DNA of 64,000 nucleotides from Thermovirga sp. (GTDB taxonomy: Bacteria; Synergistota; Synergistia; Synergistales; Thermovirgaceae), in assembly GCF_017656375.1 (NCBI RefSeq), contig NZ_JACDOB010000006.1, forward strand, positions 1 through 64,000, read 5' to 3'. The translations under genes and the position numbers were made by a program. Positions 18,391-28,092 of the stretch are shown in pieces; within the stretch, counting starts at the first letter, position 1, and every line of letters starts with the position of its first letter. Under the pieces are notes generated by a model that saw only the letters and a program-made list of their open reading frames with translations, was not told the DNA's origin and searched no databases.

Positions 18391-21300
18391 ATGGGATTGG
18401 TAGATGTTTGTGTAAGAAGACCTGTATTGACGTCGGTGATAATTATTATCCTGGTATTCTTGGGAGCTTATGCGTTTATTAATGAAGGAGTTGCTCTTCT
18501 TCCCAAGGTTGATGTGCCGGTAGTACTTATAAGAACTACCTATAAGGGGGCTAGCCCTCTTGAGGTGGAAAATTTGGTACTAAAGCCCATAGAAGATGCT
18601 GTGGCTACAGTGGAAGGTGTGGACGAGATAGATGGTTATGCCATTGAGGGAACGGCTTTTGTAGTTGCCATCTTGACCTATGATACAGATGTCACTCAGG
18701 CCACGTTAGATATATCAACGAGGATTAGGTCCATTATAGGCACTTTACCGGAAGATGCAGATGAGCCAGTAGTAGAGAAGTTTGATATTAATGCTCGTCC
18801 ATTCATGATTTTGGTTGCTGAAAGCAACCTTCCATCCTATATGATAAAGACCGTTGTGGAAGAACAGGTAGCGAAACGCCTTACTCAAATTCAGGGTATG
18901 GCAAATGTAGATGTCGTGGGTGGAAGAACGAGGGAAATACATGTAAACGTGTCTCCTAAGGATTTAGTAGCTAGGAACGTAAGCTTGAGGCAAATTTCTT
19001 CATTCATTAAGGGAAGTAATTTAAATTCTCCATCTGGACGCATAGCACAAGGGCTGAAAGAAACTTCGGTTCGTGTTGTAGGTGAACCTGAATCTGTGGA
19101 AGCTATCGGAAACATAGGTGTTTCATTAGGCCAAGGACAAGTTGTCCTTTTAAAAGACATCGCAGAGGTAGAAGATGGGCTTGCTGAGGAGCGGAGCATG
19201 GCACGGTACAATGGGAAGCCTGCTGTACTTTTAGAGCTCGTGGCAAGGCCTAACGCCAATGTAGTAGAGGTAGCAAAGCAAGTAAAGAAAGCCCTGAAGG
19301 AAATAGAGCCCACCTTTAGAGGTAGCATAGCTTTGAATGCAGTTTATGACAGTAGTGAGTTTGTGGAGAAGGCTGTCAAAAATGTGATAAGGGACATGTC
19401 TATAGGCACTATCTTGACGGCCTTGGTGATTTTCCTTTTCTTACAGCAGTTTGGGGCAACCCTGGCAGTTGCTGTGTCCATGCCTGCTGCAATTATTGCC
19501 ACCTTCATTCCCATGTACCTAATGGGATTTACTTTGAATGTAATGAGTACCCTGGGGCTTGCTATTTCTGTAGGAGTTTTGGTCAACAATGCCATTTTGG
19601 TTTTGGAAAATATCTATCGCCACAGAGATATGGGAGAAACCCCTATTAATGCTTCCATCAAGGGAACAAAAGAGATAGAGGTAGCGGTTCTTTCAACTAC
19701 GGCAACAAACTTGGGCGTTTTTATTCCTGTTGCTTTTATGGGAGGAATAGTAGGTCAATTCTTTTATCAGTTTGCTTTGACAGTGGTTTTTGCTACATTG
19801 TTTTCTTTGTGGGCTGCTTTTACAGTGACACCCATGGCTGCTGCAAGATTAGGGGGAGTGCATCGGGTTTCAAAGCCTGCTAAAATTCTCACTGGGTGGT
19901 GGCACAAAATTTATGCCACTATTGATGATGCCCATCATTATTTGGTGCCTCGCTGTGTACGGCATCCCTTACGCACTTTGACGGTTTTTGCATTGCTGCT
20001 GGGAGTAGCTATTTATTTTTCCAGATTTATTGGTTTTCAGTTTTTCCCGAGGGTAGACGAAGGAGTAATTACGGTGAACATTGAGCTATCCAGCACTGCC
20101 TCTCTGGATGCTACAGATGAGGTGATTAAATGTGTGGAAAATTCTTTAAAGAAAAAACCTTATGTTAAATCTATTAGCTCCAATGTTGGAGGGGGGTCTC
20201 GGCTTGGAGGAGTAAATACCGGGACCGTTAGGATTTATCTGGTGGATGAAGGTAATAGGCCTTCTGCTTTTGCTATAGCCTCCAAGTTGCGCGAGGAGTT
20301 TGCATCTATACCAGATGCGAAAGTTTCTGTTAACGTATCTAACGGCAGGGGCGGAAGTAATTCTAAACCTATACAGATAACTCTAGTTGGACCTGAGCTG
20401 GAGGTTTTGAGTGAAAAATCCCAAGAACTCATTGAAAGGCTAAGAAATGTTAATGGCTTGGTAGATCTTGATTCTGATTGGGAAGTGGGACGACAGGAAT
20501 TAAGGTTGTTACCAAATCATTTTAAGTTAGCAAGTGTTGGTGTTACTTTGGATGATGTGGCCTCAGAGCTTAGAGGCTACATAAGTGGCATAAAGGCAGG
20601 AGTATACAGGGAAAGGGGATATGAATACGATATCCTTGTGCAATTAGATAAAAAATGGAGGGATGCTCCATATAAAGTTGAAGATCTTCCTCTGTGGACT
20701 CCTAAGGGGTTTGTTCCCTTGAAGGAATTGGCTCATGTGAGATATGAGAAAGGGCCTACTGCTATATATCGTTTAGATAGGCAGAGAAAGGTAACTGTTG
20801 AGGGAGATGTAGCAGGAAGATCTGTTGGTGAAGTGTTTAGGGATATCCAACCTATAGTTAAAAAGATAGAGCTTCCCCAAGGATATAGGTTTATTTACAA
20901 AGGGGAAATAGAGGACATTCAAGAAAACTTCAGAAGGCTGATATCTGCTTTTGGCATGGCCACGCTTCTAACTTTTTTAATGATCGCGGGTATAATCGAG
21001 TCATATCTTTTCGCTTTCGTGATAATGCTTGCTGTACCTGTTTCTGTCATTGGTGTAGTTCCTGCGTTGCTTTTTACGGGAACTACTATCTCCATTTATG
21101 GGCTTTTGGGGCTTATAATGCTGGTGGGGCTTGTGGTCAACAATGCGATAATAATAGTGGATTATGCTGAATTGCTGAGAAAACAAGGCTACAAGCCTGA
21201 CGAAGCTGTTATAGAGGCTTGTAAAGTTAGACTGAGGCCTATAATAATGGCAGATGTGACGACGTTGATTGCATTATTGCCTTTGGCTATGGGATTAGGT

Positions 21301-21447
21301 GCAGGAGGGCAATATAGGGCACCGTTGGCTATTGTGCTAATAGGGGGACTTGTAGCAGGTGGAACTATGGCCTTGTTCTTGATACCTCCCGTTTACGTGA
21401 TGGTATGGAAATTGAAAACCTATGTCTCAAAGGGGGGCTCAATGTGA
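18391..21447 (+). CDS. RND-superfamily efflux permease (HAE1/AcrB-like)
   Basis: Inner-membrane proton-driven pump of 1018 residues, the normal family length, with two repeats each of six helices and a large periplasmic loop. Family segments include the N-terminus VCVRRPVLTSVIIIILVFLG, SVGVLVNNAILVLENIYRH and LVVNNAIIIVDYAELLRKQG. The frame extends upstream into the adaptor gene, but AAAGGA and the family N-terminus point to ATG 18391. The last codon overlaps the GTG of the next gene, so that protein is probably made together with the pump. Confidence 0.95.
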   Translation: MGLVDVCVRRPVLTSVIIIILVFLGAYAFINEGVALLPKVDVPVVLIRTTYKGASPLEVENLVLKPIEDAVATVEGVDEIDGYAIEGTAFVVAILTYDTDVTQATLDISTRIRSIIGTLPEDADEPVVEKFDINARPFMILVAESNLPSYMIKTVVEEQVAKRLTQIQGMANVDVVGGRTREIHVNVSPKDLVARNVSLRQISSFIKGSNLNSPSGRIAQGLKETSVRVVGEPESVEAIGNIGVSLGQGQVVLLKDIAEVEDGLAEERSMARYNGKPAVLLELVARPNANVVEVAKQVKKALKEIEPTFRGSIALNAVYDSSEFVEKAVKNVIRDMSIGTILTALVIFLFLQQFGATLAVAVSMPAAIIATFIPMYLMGFTLNVMSTLGLAISVGVLVNNAILVLENIYRHRDMGETPINASIKGTKEIEVAVLSTTATNLGVFIPVAFMGGIVGQFFYQFALTVVFATLFSLWAAFTVTPMAAARLGGVHRVSKPAKILTGWWHKIYATIDDAHHYLVPRCVRHPLRTLTVFALLLGVAIYFSRFIGFQFFPRVDEGVITVNIELSSTASLDATDEVIKCVENSLKKKPYVKSISSNVGGGSRLGGVNTGTVRIYLVDEGNRPSAFAIASKLREEFASIPDAKVSVNVSNGRGGSNSKPIQITLVGPELEVLSEKSQELIERLRNVNGLVDLDSDWEVGRQELRLLPNHFKLASVGVTLDDVASELRGYISGIKAGVYRERGYEYDILVQLDKKWRDAPYKVEDLPLWTPKGFVPLKELAHVRYEKGPTAIYRLDRQRKVTVEGDVAGRSVGEVFRDIQPIVKKIELPQGYRFIYKGEIEDIQENFRRLISAFGMATLLTFLMIAGIIESYLFAFVIMLAVPVSVIGVVPALLFTGTTISIYGLLGLIMLVGLVVNNAIIIVDYAELLRKQGYKPDEAVIEACKVRLRPIIMADVTTLIALLPLAMGLGAGGQYRAPLAIVLIGGLVAGGTMALFLIPPVYVMVWKLKTYVSKGGSM

Positions 21448-22901
21448 GAAAGGGATTATTTTTCTGGGGCGTTTTAGCCGTAGTAGGAATTATCCTTATA
21501 GGAGGATTTTACTATTTGGGGAAAAAGCCCGCTGTTTCAGACCCAGTAGACGCTATACCAAAGGTGGAGACGGAGCATCCTTGGCTTTTATTGGCTGCTT
21601 CTGGGGATCAAATAAACTTATTGCAATGGCCGGAAGATGAAGATAGTAGTTCCGTTGAAGCTTTAGCAAGGGATATATGGGCTTTATCGTCATTGTCAGA
21701 TAAAGTGGCTATCTGGGCAGAGCTTCCCTACGTTGAGCACTGGTATGGAGCCTTTAAGTTGTCGAAGGAAGAGATTGACACCCTTGCCATGTTCAAGGTG
21801 CCCGATAGATGGAAAGCCCATCTGCCTCATGCAGCTGTGAGTGAGCTGCCAGGGGATGCGTTGCAAATTAAGCTTTCCAGAGATGGGGGATCATTTGTTG
21901 GAAAGATTAAGAAAGGAATCTTGTTAGTATCTCGAGATGCTGATGGCCTTTCTAAAATGTTGGAAGCAGTTGATACACCCTCGAAAAGGGTAAAACTTAA
22001 ATGGTCAGTAAACCCTCAGTTACCTGCTCACCTGATTTTCTTTGATGGAGGGCTGTTAGCCAGAAAAATAAAAGAGGGCCTTAAACTCGAAGGGCAAAGC
22101 GGGAAAGCTGAGTCGCTAACAGTTACTTTTGGATGGGAAGCATCGCCATCATCGGGAGATATTTTTTGGAATGTTGAAGGATTGGAAAAATTACTTGCCA
22201 CAAGCGAAGGATCTGGCGTTATGTTAAAACCTGTCGAGTGGGATAAAGAGTTGTTTTTGCCTAATCCTCTTGTTGTTGCATTTGGATTTAATCTAAAAGG
22301 TATTACAGGTAACCTTTTGGAAGAAGAGTTTGAAGAAGCTGTTCCCGTTCTTTCAGATAGAAATGAAGATTTTGGGAAACTATTAGATGGTGAAGTTTTA
22401 GTCATGGTAGGAGGCAAAGCCAGGCTTGCTTTGTTATCGCTTCCTGGAATTCTACTTCAGTTGCCAGAAAGAGGTAAAGATGGCCTTCGCATGGTGGAGG
22501 AATTGTGGGAAACTTATTGGCTAGAACCTAAGCCGATGGAAGGTTTCACCACAGGAGGAAATGTGGCATTTCCTCTAACCCTCATAGGAGCGGCTAACGA
22601 AAAATTAGTGTTGATAGGAGCGATAGACCAAAGTACTTTGTTAAAGAGAAAAGGCCTATCTGAAGTTTTGGGTTATGATAAACCTGCTTTGGGTTGGCTT
22701 TACATAGATTTCCCAAAAGCTGCTGAGGCTTTGGAGGATTTGGAAAAGATAAGCGATTTTTCAAATAAAATGGGTGTTGTTGATGCCCCTGATTTGAAAG
22801 ACATAAGGAAGTTGATATCCAGATTCAAGCAGCTTGGCAAATTTAGAATGATTTTTTATGATGCCAAAAGCGGGGAGGCACACTTGGAGATGGGGGATTA
22901 G
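21444..22901 (+). CDS. Membrane-anchored protein of unknown function, efflux operon
   Basis: Protein of 485 residues with one N-terminal membrane helix (about residues 4-24) and a large probably periplasmic domain. That domain has repeated beta-rich segments (HPWLLLAASGDQ, LPAHLIFFDGGLLARKI, LVVAFGFNLKG), loosely like DUF3352-type proteins; I cannot name the family with confidence. The start is GTG 21444 behind AAAGGGGGG, overlapping the RND stop (GTGA). The position suggests an accessory role for the pump or envelope. Confidence 0.7.
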   Translation: MRKGLFFWGVLAVVGIILIGGFYYLGKKPAVSDPVDAIPKVETEHPWLLLAASGDQINLLQWPEDEDSSSVEALARDIWALSSLSDKVAIWAELPYVEHWYGAFKLSKEEIDTLAMFKVPDRWKAHLPHAAVSELPGDALQIKLSRDGGSFVGKIKKGILLVSRDADGLSKMLEAVDTPSKRVKLKWSVNPQLPAHLIFFDGGLLARKIKEGLKLEGQSGKAESLTVTFGWEASPSSGDIFWNVEGLEKLLATSEGSGVMLKPVEWDKELFLPNPLVVAFGFNLKGITGNLLEEEFEEAVPVLSDRNEDFGKLLDGEVLVMVGGKARLALLSLPGILLQLPERGKDGLRMVEELWETYWLEPKPMEGFTTGGNVAFPLTLIGAANEKLVLIGAIDQSTLLKRKGLSEVLGYDKPALGWLYIDFPKAAEALEDLEKISDFSNKMGVVDAPDLKDIRKLISRFKQLGKFRMIFYDAKSGEAHLEMGD

Positions 22902-22970
22902 CTTCCGGAGTGCTGAATTGTTATTGTCAATATGATGTGGGAAAGCTGAAATAGAAGGAGGATATTGTAG

Positions 22971-24251
22971 ATGGTAAAAAATGCCTTAGCGGTATTGATG
23001 GAGCGAAATTGCATTGAATGGTGCAGTAATCCAGAAGAGCTTGCTTCTTTATTTTCTAGTGAAATGGTTACAGGATACATAGGATTCGACCCGACGGCGG
23101 ATAGCCTTCATGTGGGGCATTTGATACCAATAATGGGTCTTGCCTGGATGCAGCGCTTGGGTCACAGGCCTATTGCAATAGCTGGAGGAGGCACAGGCCT
23201 TATAGGAGACCCTTCAGGTAAAAGTAAAGAGAGAAACTTGCTTACATTGGAACAGGTAGAGCAAAATATGGTTACAGTCAAAAAACAGCTTGAACATTTT
23301 TTGGATTTTGACTGTGGAGCCAATTCTGCACTCATAATCAACAATTATGATTGGCTAGGCAAGCTAGGATTAATTGAGTTTCTCAGGGATACGGGTAAGC
23401 ACTTTACGGTTAATTACATGATAGGTAGGGAATATGTAAGGAGCCGTTTAGAGGACCCAGAAAAATCTATTTCCTTTACTGAGTTCTCTTACATGCTTTT
23501 GCAGGCCTACGATTTTTATCATCTTTACAAAGAATATGGATGTAGACTGCAGATGGGCGGCAACGATCAACAGGGGAATATTATAGCTGGTATCGATTTG
23601 ATACGAAAGAGGACGGGCGGCCAAGCTTATGGGATTACCTATCCGCTGTTGCTTACAGCTACGGGTCAAAAGTTCGGCAAAACTGAAGGCGGAGCTGTGT
23701 GGTTGTCTCCGGAAAAGACATCTCCATATAAATTCTACCAATTCTGGATAAATACAGATGACAGGGACGTGGAGAAACTTTTAAGGTTGTTTACATTTAT
23801 GCCTCTTGACGAGATAAAAGGGATAATGGAGGAGCATGAGAGAAGCCCCGAGAAGAGAACAGCACAAAAAAGGTTGGCCTGGGAAGTAACAAAGGTAGTT
23901 CATGGAGAAACTGCTGCAGCTTCAGTCAAAAGGGCGAGCGAGATACTTTTTGGAGGTAGGTTTGACCTTTCTGAGTTGGACAAGAACATGCTTTCTGTCT
24001 TGAGGCGCGAGGTTCCTTCAGGATGTTTTTCAATGGATAAATCCTCTAATATTGTTGATCTGCTGGTCGAAAGTGGTGCTTGTAAGAGCAAAGGGGAGGC
24101 GAAGAGGTTAATAAAAGGTGGAGGATTGGTCATCAATGGACGGAAGGTAATCTCAGAAGACGAGACCATTTCCGAAAACGATCTTTTACAAGGCAAATAT
24201 GTTTTCCTACGTTTGGGTAAAAAGAGATACCACATAGCGGAAAGCCAATGA
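22971..24251 (+). CDS. tyrS: Tyrosyl-tRNA synthetase
   Basis: Class I aminoacyl-tRNA synthetase of 426 residues that charges tRNA-Tyr. The HIGH motif appears as HVGHL (about residues 45-49) after YIGFDPTADSL, and the KMSKS equivalent is KFGKT. A C-terminal S4 RNA-binding domain (KSKGEAKRLIKGGGLVINGRK) completes the TyrRS layout. AGAAGGAGG precedes the ATG. The 69-base upstream gap is too short for a T-box and shows none. Confidence 0.96.
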   Translation: MVKNALAVLMERNCIEWCSNPEELASLFSSEMVTGYIGFDPTADSLHVGHLIPIMGLAWMQRLGHRPIAIAGGGTGLIGDPSGKSKERNLLTLEQVEQNMVTVKKQLEHFLDFDCGANSALIINNYDWLGKLGLIEFLRDTGKHFTVNYMIGREYVRSRLEDPEKSISFTEFSYMLLQAYDFYHLYKEYGCRLQMGGNDQQGNIIAGIDLIRKRTGGQAYGITYPLLLTATGQKFGKTEGGAVWLSPEKTSPYKFYQFWINTDDRDVEKLLRLFTFMPLDEIKGIMEEHERSPEKRTAQKRLAWEVTKVVHGETAAASVKRASEILFGGRFDLSELDKNMLSVLRREVPSGCFSMDKSSNIVDLLVESGACKSKGEAKRLIKGGGLVINGRKVISEDETISENDLLQGKYVFLRLGKKRYHIAESQ

Positions 24252-24273
24252 ATTTGAGAGGTGCAAGATATTA

Positions 24274-25131
24274 GTGGGCTCTATGTTGCCAGTTTTAAAA
24301 ATTTTAAAGACTATCAGTTCGTATATAGGAAAGGGCGGAGTAAGAGCTGCCCTTTTTGATTGCTTTTTATCTAGCTTGTTGAAAATGGCGAAACCCAGAA
24401 GGAAAGTAGCTATGGACAACTTGTCCATAGCTTTCCCTCAAAGTGACGCCGAATGGCGCAAAAAGATATTGATAAAAGCTTATAATCATTTGTCATCTGC
24501 TTTGGTAGAGTACATCGTAGCCTTAAATGATCCAGAGGTGGTCGTAAGCTGGTTTGAGAAAACAGAAGGGAAGGAATACCTAGATGAAGCCTTGGCCAAT
24601 GGGAAGGGGGCTATATTGCTCTTTGGCCACTTCGGTAACTGGGAACTTTTGGGAGGATGGCTTGCCTTATCAAATTACCCGGTTTACGCAATGGTCAGGA
24701 AACACGATGATAAAGATTTAGAAGAGCTTATAGATTCATATCGGAGGCGCATGGGGCTTAAGGTTATAGACAAGGACAATATAAGAGAGCCTGTCAGACA
24801 ACTTAAAAAAGGACATTTTGTGGCAATCGCAGGAGATCAGCATTGGGGTGAAGGAGGGATAAAAGCCCCATTCTTTGGGAAACTGTGTAGCACACCTCCA
24901 GGGCCGGCCATGTATGCATTTTTGACGGGAGCTCCTATCATTCCCATAGCAGCGTACAGAGATGGTAAATATACATACACATTTGAGGCCCAACCGCCAA
25001 TAAGACCTCAAAGGCAAGCAGATAAACAAAAGGAGATTTCAAGGTTAACTATAAAAGCAAACCAAGCGATTGAGGAGATGGTAAAAAAGGCGCCAGAGCA
25101 GTGGCTGTGGATGCATCGTCGCTGGCGCTAA
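24274..25131 (+). CDS. LpxL/HtrB-type lipid A late acyltransferase family protein
   Basis: Membrane-associated acyltransferase of 285 residues. The HX4E active-site motif is HFGNWE near residue 116, inside the context GKGAILLFGHFGNWELLGG; GDQHWG and the C-terminal EQWLWMHRRW also match the family. It should add a fatty acid to a lipid A precursor in the inner membrane, which supports an outer-membrane-bearing host. The start is GTG 24274, eleven bases after GAGAGGTG; ATG 24283 is possible but further from the SD. Confidence 0.9.
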   Translation: MGSMLPVLKILKTISSYIGKGGVRAALFDCFLSSLLKMAKPRRKVAMDNLSIAFPQSDAEWRKKILIKAYNHLSSALVEYIVALNDPEVVVSWFEKTEGKEYLDEALANGKGAILLFGHFGNWELLGGWLALSNYPVYAMVRKHDDKDLEELIDSYRRRMGLKVIDKDNIREPVRQLKKGHFVAIAGDQHWGEGGIKAPFFGKLCSTPPGPAMYAFLTGAPIIPIAAYRDGKYTYTFEAQPPIRPQRQADKQKEISRLTIKANQAIEEMVKKAPEQWLWMHRRWR

Positions 25132-25133
25132 CG

Positions 25134-25337
25134 TTAAGGCTTTGGTCTTGGGTCATTTTCGGATATAAGGAACCCCCCGATTGAGTAATGGGTTTTGGGT
25201 ATTTCATCTAGAATAATTCGCACTTGTTGTGGCTGCACGTCTAAAGATTCGCAAATGGCTTCTGTTACCTTGGAAATAAGCTTTCTTTTCTGTTCGTAAC
25301 TTCTACCTTCCAAAAAATGAATTTGAACTATAGGCAT
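25134..25337 (-). CDS. 4-oxalocrotonate tautomerase family protein
   Basis: Small enzyme of 67 residues with the family start MPIVQIHFLEGRSYEQKRKL. Pro2, exposed after Met removal, is the catalytic base. The length is typical of one tautomerase subunit, which normally forms hexamers. The natural substrate is unknown. It is convergent with the acyltransferase gene, with two bases between the stops. Confidence 0.9.
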   Translation of the reverse strand: MPIVQIHFLEGRSYEQKRKLISKVTEAICESLDVQPQQVRIILDEIPKTHYSIGGFLISENDPRPKP

Positions 25338-25389
25338 TGCGCATCACCTTTCTTTGTTTAAATTGGCGTTTTATATGTTGTGTATTGGC

Positions 25390-26757
25390 TTATTTCCCTA
25401 TACAAAAACTGCTGAAGATAGCGTCAAGCAAGGCCTCGTCTGCTTCTAGGCCTAAGATTCTTTCCAGGCACTTTCGGGCCTCTGCTAGGCAGGCAGCGGA
25501 TACGTCCTCTCCCATGTTATTTTTCAATGCCTTTAAAGCCATATCTATGTTTAAGATGGAGATTCTAAGTTCCTCTAGCTGCCTTGCCGTGGTATTTAGT
25601 CCTTCGTTTACATCTCCGTTTTCTACGAAAAGTTCTACTATGCTGTCTTTAAGTTCTTCGATCCCTCTATTTGTGCTTGCTGATATTATATGTATCTTGC
25701 TTTCGGGCAGGATTTTGGAAATATCCTTTTCTGTGACAACCAATGGTAAATCTGCTTTGTTTATGACCACGATGTGACGTTTATTTTTTAGCGCCTCAGC
25801 AACATCTAGGTCTTCTTGGTGCAACGCTTCATTGCCGTCGATAACCCATAAAAGGACATCAGATTCATGCAGGGTTTTTTTAGCCTTCTCTACACCTATA
25901 GCTTCTACTTCGTCGGATGGCTTTCTTATGCCGGCCGTGTCGACTAATCGCAAAGGCACACCTTTGTGAGTTAGTACTTCCTCTATAATGTCCCTTGTAG
26001 TTCCTGGAATTGCAGTCACTATGGCCCTTGATTCGTTGAGGAAAGCGTTGAGTAGGGAAGATTTGCCAACATTGGGTCGCCCTACCAAAGCAACCCGTAT
26101 ACCTTCCCGCAGGAGATTCCCTTTTCTGGCGCGGTCCAGGAGGGGCACTGCCTTATCCTTTAAGGATAAAAGGCCTGATATTGCGTCTTCTTCAGTAAGG
26201 GGAGGAATGTCTTCTTCAGGGAAGTCCAGGTTAGCTTCAAGAAGGACGCTAAAATTCAGCATCTCATCATAAAGGTGTCTTATTTCCTTTGAAAAACTGC
26301 CTGCAAGATTTCGTGTAGCAGCCCTTAGGGCCTCTTCACTGCGTGCCCTTATTATGCCAATAATGGATTCTGCTTGAGTTAAATCTATGCGTCCGTTGAG
26401 GAACGCTCTTTTAGTGAATTCTCCAGGTTCTGCTAGCCTTGCTCCTCTTTTGAGCAATTCTTCTAAGCAGAGGTGGGCCACCAAGGTTCCGCCATGGCAA
26501 TGGATCTCTGAGACCTCTTCTCCAGTATAGCTTCTAGGGGCCTCGAACCACACTGCTAAGACTTCGTCTATTTGTTCCCCGTTTTGATTCACGACGTATC
26601 CATGACACATGAAGCGGGGTGGCGAATCCTTCAGAGGTCTTTTACCTCTGAAAATGGAATCTACAAGGTCTCTTGAACCCTTGCCTGAGACTTTTACTAT
26701 GGATATTGCTGCTTCTCCCCAAGCAGTAGCGATGGCTGCTATTATGTCCTGTTCCAT
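25390..26757 (-). CDS. mnmE: tRNA uridine-5-carboxymethylaminomethyl modification GTPase MnmE
   Basis: GTPase of 455 residues that, with MnmG, modifies U34 of certain tRNAs. The order is an N-terminal TrmE domain (DIIAAIATAWGEAAISIVK), a helical domain, an inserted G domain (GRPNVGKSSLLN near residue 225, DTAGIR, NKAD) and the strictly conserved C-terminal CIGK. The frame runs further upstream, but GAGAGG and the family N-terminus set ATG 26757. The mnmG gene is not in this window. Confidence 0.96.
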   Translation of the reverse strand: MEQDIIAAIATAWGEAAISIVKVSGKGSRDLVDSIFRGKRPLKDSPPRFMCHGYVVNQNGEQIDEVLAVWFEAPRSYTGEEVSEIHCHGGTLVAHLCLEELLKRGARLAEPGEFTKRAFLNGRIDLTQAESIIGIIRARSEEALRAATRNLAGSFSKEIRHLYDEMLNFSVLLEANLDFPEEDIPPLTEEDAISGLLSLKDKAVPLLDRARKGNLLREGIRVALVGRPNVGKSSLLNAFLNESRAIVTAIPGTTRDIIEEVLTHKGVPLRLVDTAGIRKPSDEVEAIGVEKAKKTLHESDVLLWVIDGNEALHQEDLDVAEALKNKRHIVVINKADLPLVVTEKDISKILPESKIHIISASTNRGIEELKDSIVELFVENGDVNEGLNTTARQLEELRISILNIDMALKALKNNMGEDVSAACLAEARKCLERILGLEADEALLDAIFSSFCIGK

Positions 26758-26835
26758 TGTTACCTCTCTCACAAGAAATTTTGTTTGGGGGCGGGTCACT
26801 TCAAGGCTAACATCCCACCCCCATATCAATGCTAA

Positions 26836-28041
26836 TTATAATAGCTCTTTCAATGCCTGGCCTAATCTGGATATGCCCTCTTCAGTTTGTTCTTTTGATG
26901 CGAAAGTGAAGCACATCCTGAAGTTGTGCTCGCCTCCGCCGTTGGGGAAGAATGGTTCACCTAGCACGAAGGCGACTTTTTTCTCTATAGCCTTTTCGAA
27001 CAGGTCTTTAGCTTTTATGTTTGGAGTCTCAAGCCAGTAGAAAAAACCACCCCTTGGGGTTAGCCACTTTACCTCCCCTTTGGGCAAGTATTTTTGGAAG
27101 GCTTCCTCCATGGCGTCTCGTTTCTTCCTGTAGTGGTCAACAATTTTGGGCAGGAAGCTATCAAGGTGCCCCAGGCGGCAGTATTCATAGACCATCGCTT
27201 GGGCTACTACGCTGGTACATACATCTACGCCCTGTTTGAAAATTGTCATTTTCCTTATAAGTTCCTTATTGCCTGCGCACCAGGCCACACGGGTTCCAGG
27301 GGCAAGTATTTTCGAGAAACTGCAGGCGAATATAACTCTCCCCGAAGTGTCCATGGAGAAAATGGAAGGAATTTCTTCCCCGTCGAAACGAACGTAGCCG
27401 TAGGGGTCGTCTTCTAAGATCACGAGGTTGTATTTTTCTGCTATTTCCAAAAGCTTCTTTCTTCTTTCGAGAGAAAGGTCACAACCGAGGGGGTTGTGGA
27501 AATTTACTATGGTGTATATGAACTTTACTTTTTTGCCTTCGTTTCTGGCCTTTTCGATAATTGAAGGTAGCATGTCTACTTTCATTCCATTTTCATCGCA
27601 TGGTACAGTGAGGAACGACGCACCATGATTTCTCATGGTCAACGTTGCGCCTAGGAAAGTGGGCTCTTCACATATGACCCAATCTCCTTTGTCAATCAAG
27701 ACCCAGGATAGAAGATCTACAATCTGGGTGGAGCCAGTGGTTATCAGAATTTCGTCGGTTGATAATTTCCGGCCCATTTTAGGTGTCGTCCATTCAGCAA
27801 GAAATTCTTTGAGCGGCATATAACCTTCGGTGGTGCCGTATTGTAATACATCCTTGCCTTCTCTGTCTAAGATGTCCGCTGCTTCTTTGAACTGTTCAAC
27901 TGGAAAGATATCAGGATCAGGCATTCCTCCCGCAAAGGATATCATTCCTGGCCTCCTGATCATGTGGAGCATCTCTCGGATAGGAGAAGGTTTCAAGTTA
28001 AAAGTTGCTTGGCTGTACAAGTTTTCCAAAAAATTACTCAC
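26836..28041 (-). CDS. PLP-dependent class I/II aminotransferase (2-aminoadipate/LysN-like)
   Basis: Fold-type I aminotransferase of 401 residues. It opens with the MIRRPGMISFAGGMPDPDIFP pattern of the LysN/Kat-II-like group. ILEDDPYGYVRFDG and the PLP-lysine segment FSKILAPGTRVAW are intact. It probably exchanges amino groups between 2-oxoglutarate and branched, aromatic or aminoadipate substrates. The start is GTG 28041, six bases after GGGGGGA; the upstream ATG overlaps that SD. It lies 78 bases upstream of mnmE on the same strand. Confidence 0.9.
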   Translation of the reverse strand: MSNFLENLYSQATFNLKPSPIREMLHMIRRPGMISFAGGMPDPDIFPVEQFKEAADILDREGKDVLQYGTTEGYMPLKEFLAEWTTPKMGRKLSTDEILITTGSTQIVDLLSWVLIDKGDWVICEEPTFLGATLTMRNHGASFLTVPCDENGMKVDMLPSIIEKARNEGKKVKFIYTIVNFHNPLGCDLSLERRKKLLEIAEKYNLVILEDDPYGYVRFDGEEIPSIFSMDTSGRVIFACSFSKILAPGTRVAWCAGNKELIRKMTIFKQGVDVCTSVVAQAMVYEYCRLGHLDSFLPKIVDHYRKKRDAMEEAFQKYLPKGEVKWLTPRGGFFYWLETPNIKAKDLFEKAIEKKVAFVLGEPFFPNGGGEHNFRMCFTFASKEQTEEGISRLGQALKELL

Positions 28042-28092
28042 GGTGCATCCCCCCATAGATAAAAAATTCTGCTTTTCTCCCCTATATAAATC

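Noticed and set aside
22902-22970. T-box leader before tyrS
   Set aside because: The gap is 69 bases, too short, and there is no T-box consensus or terminator.
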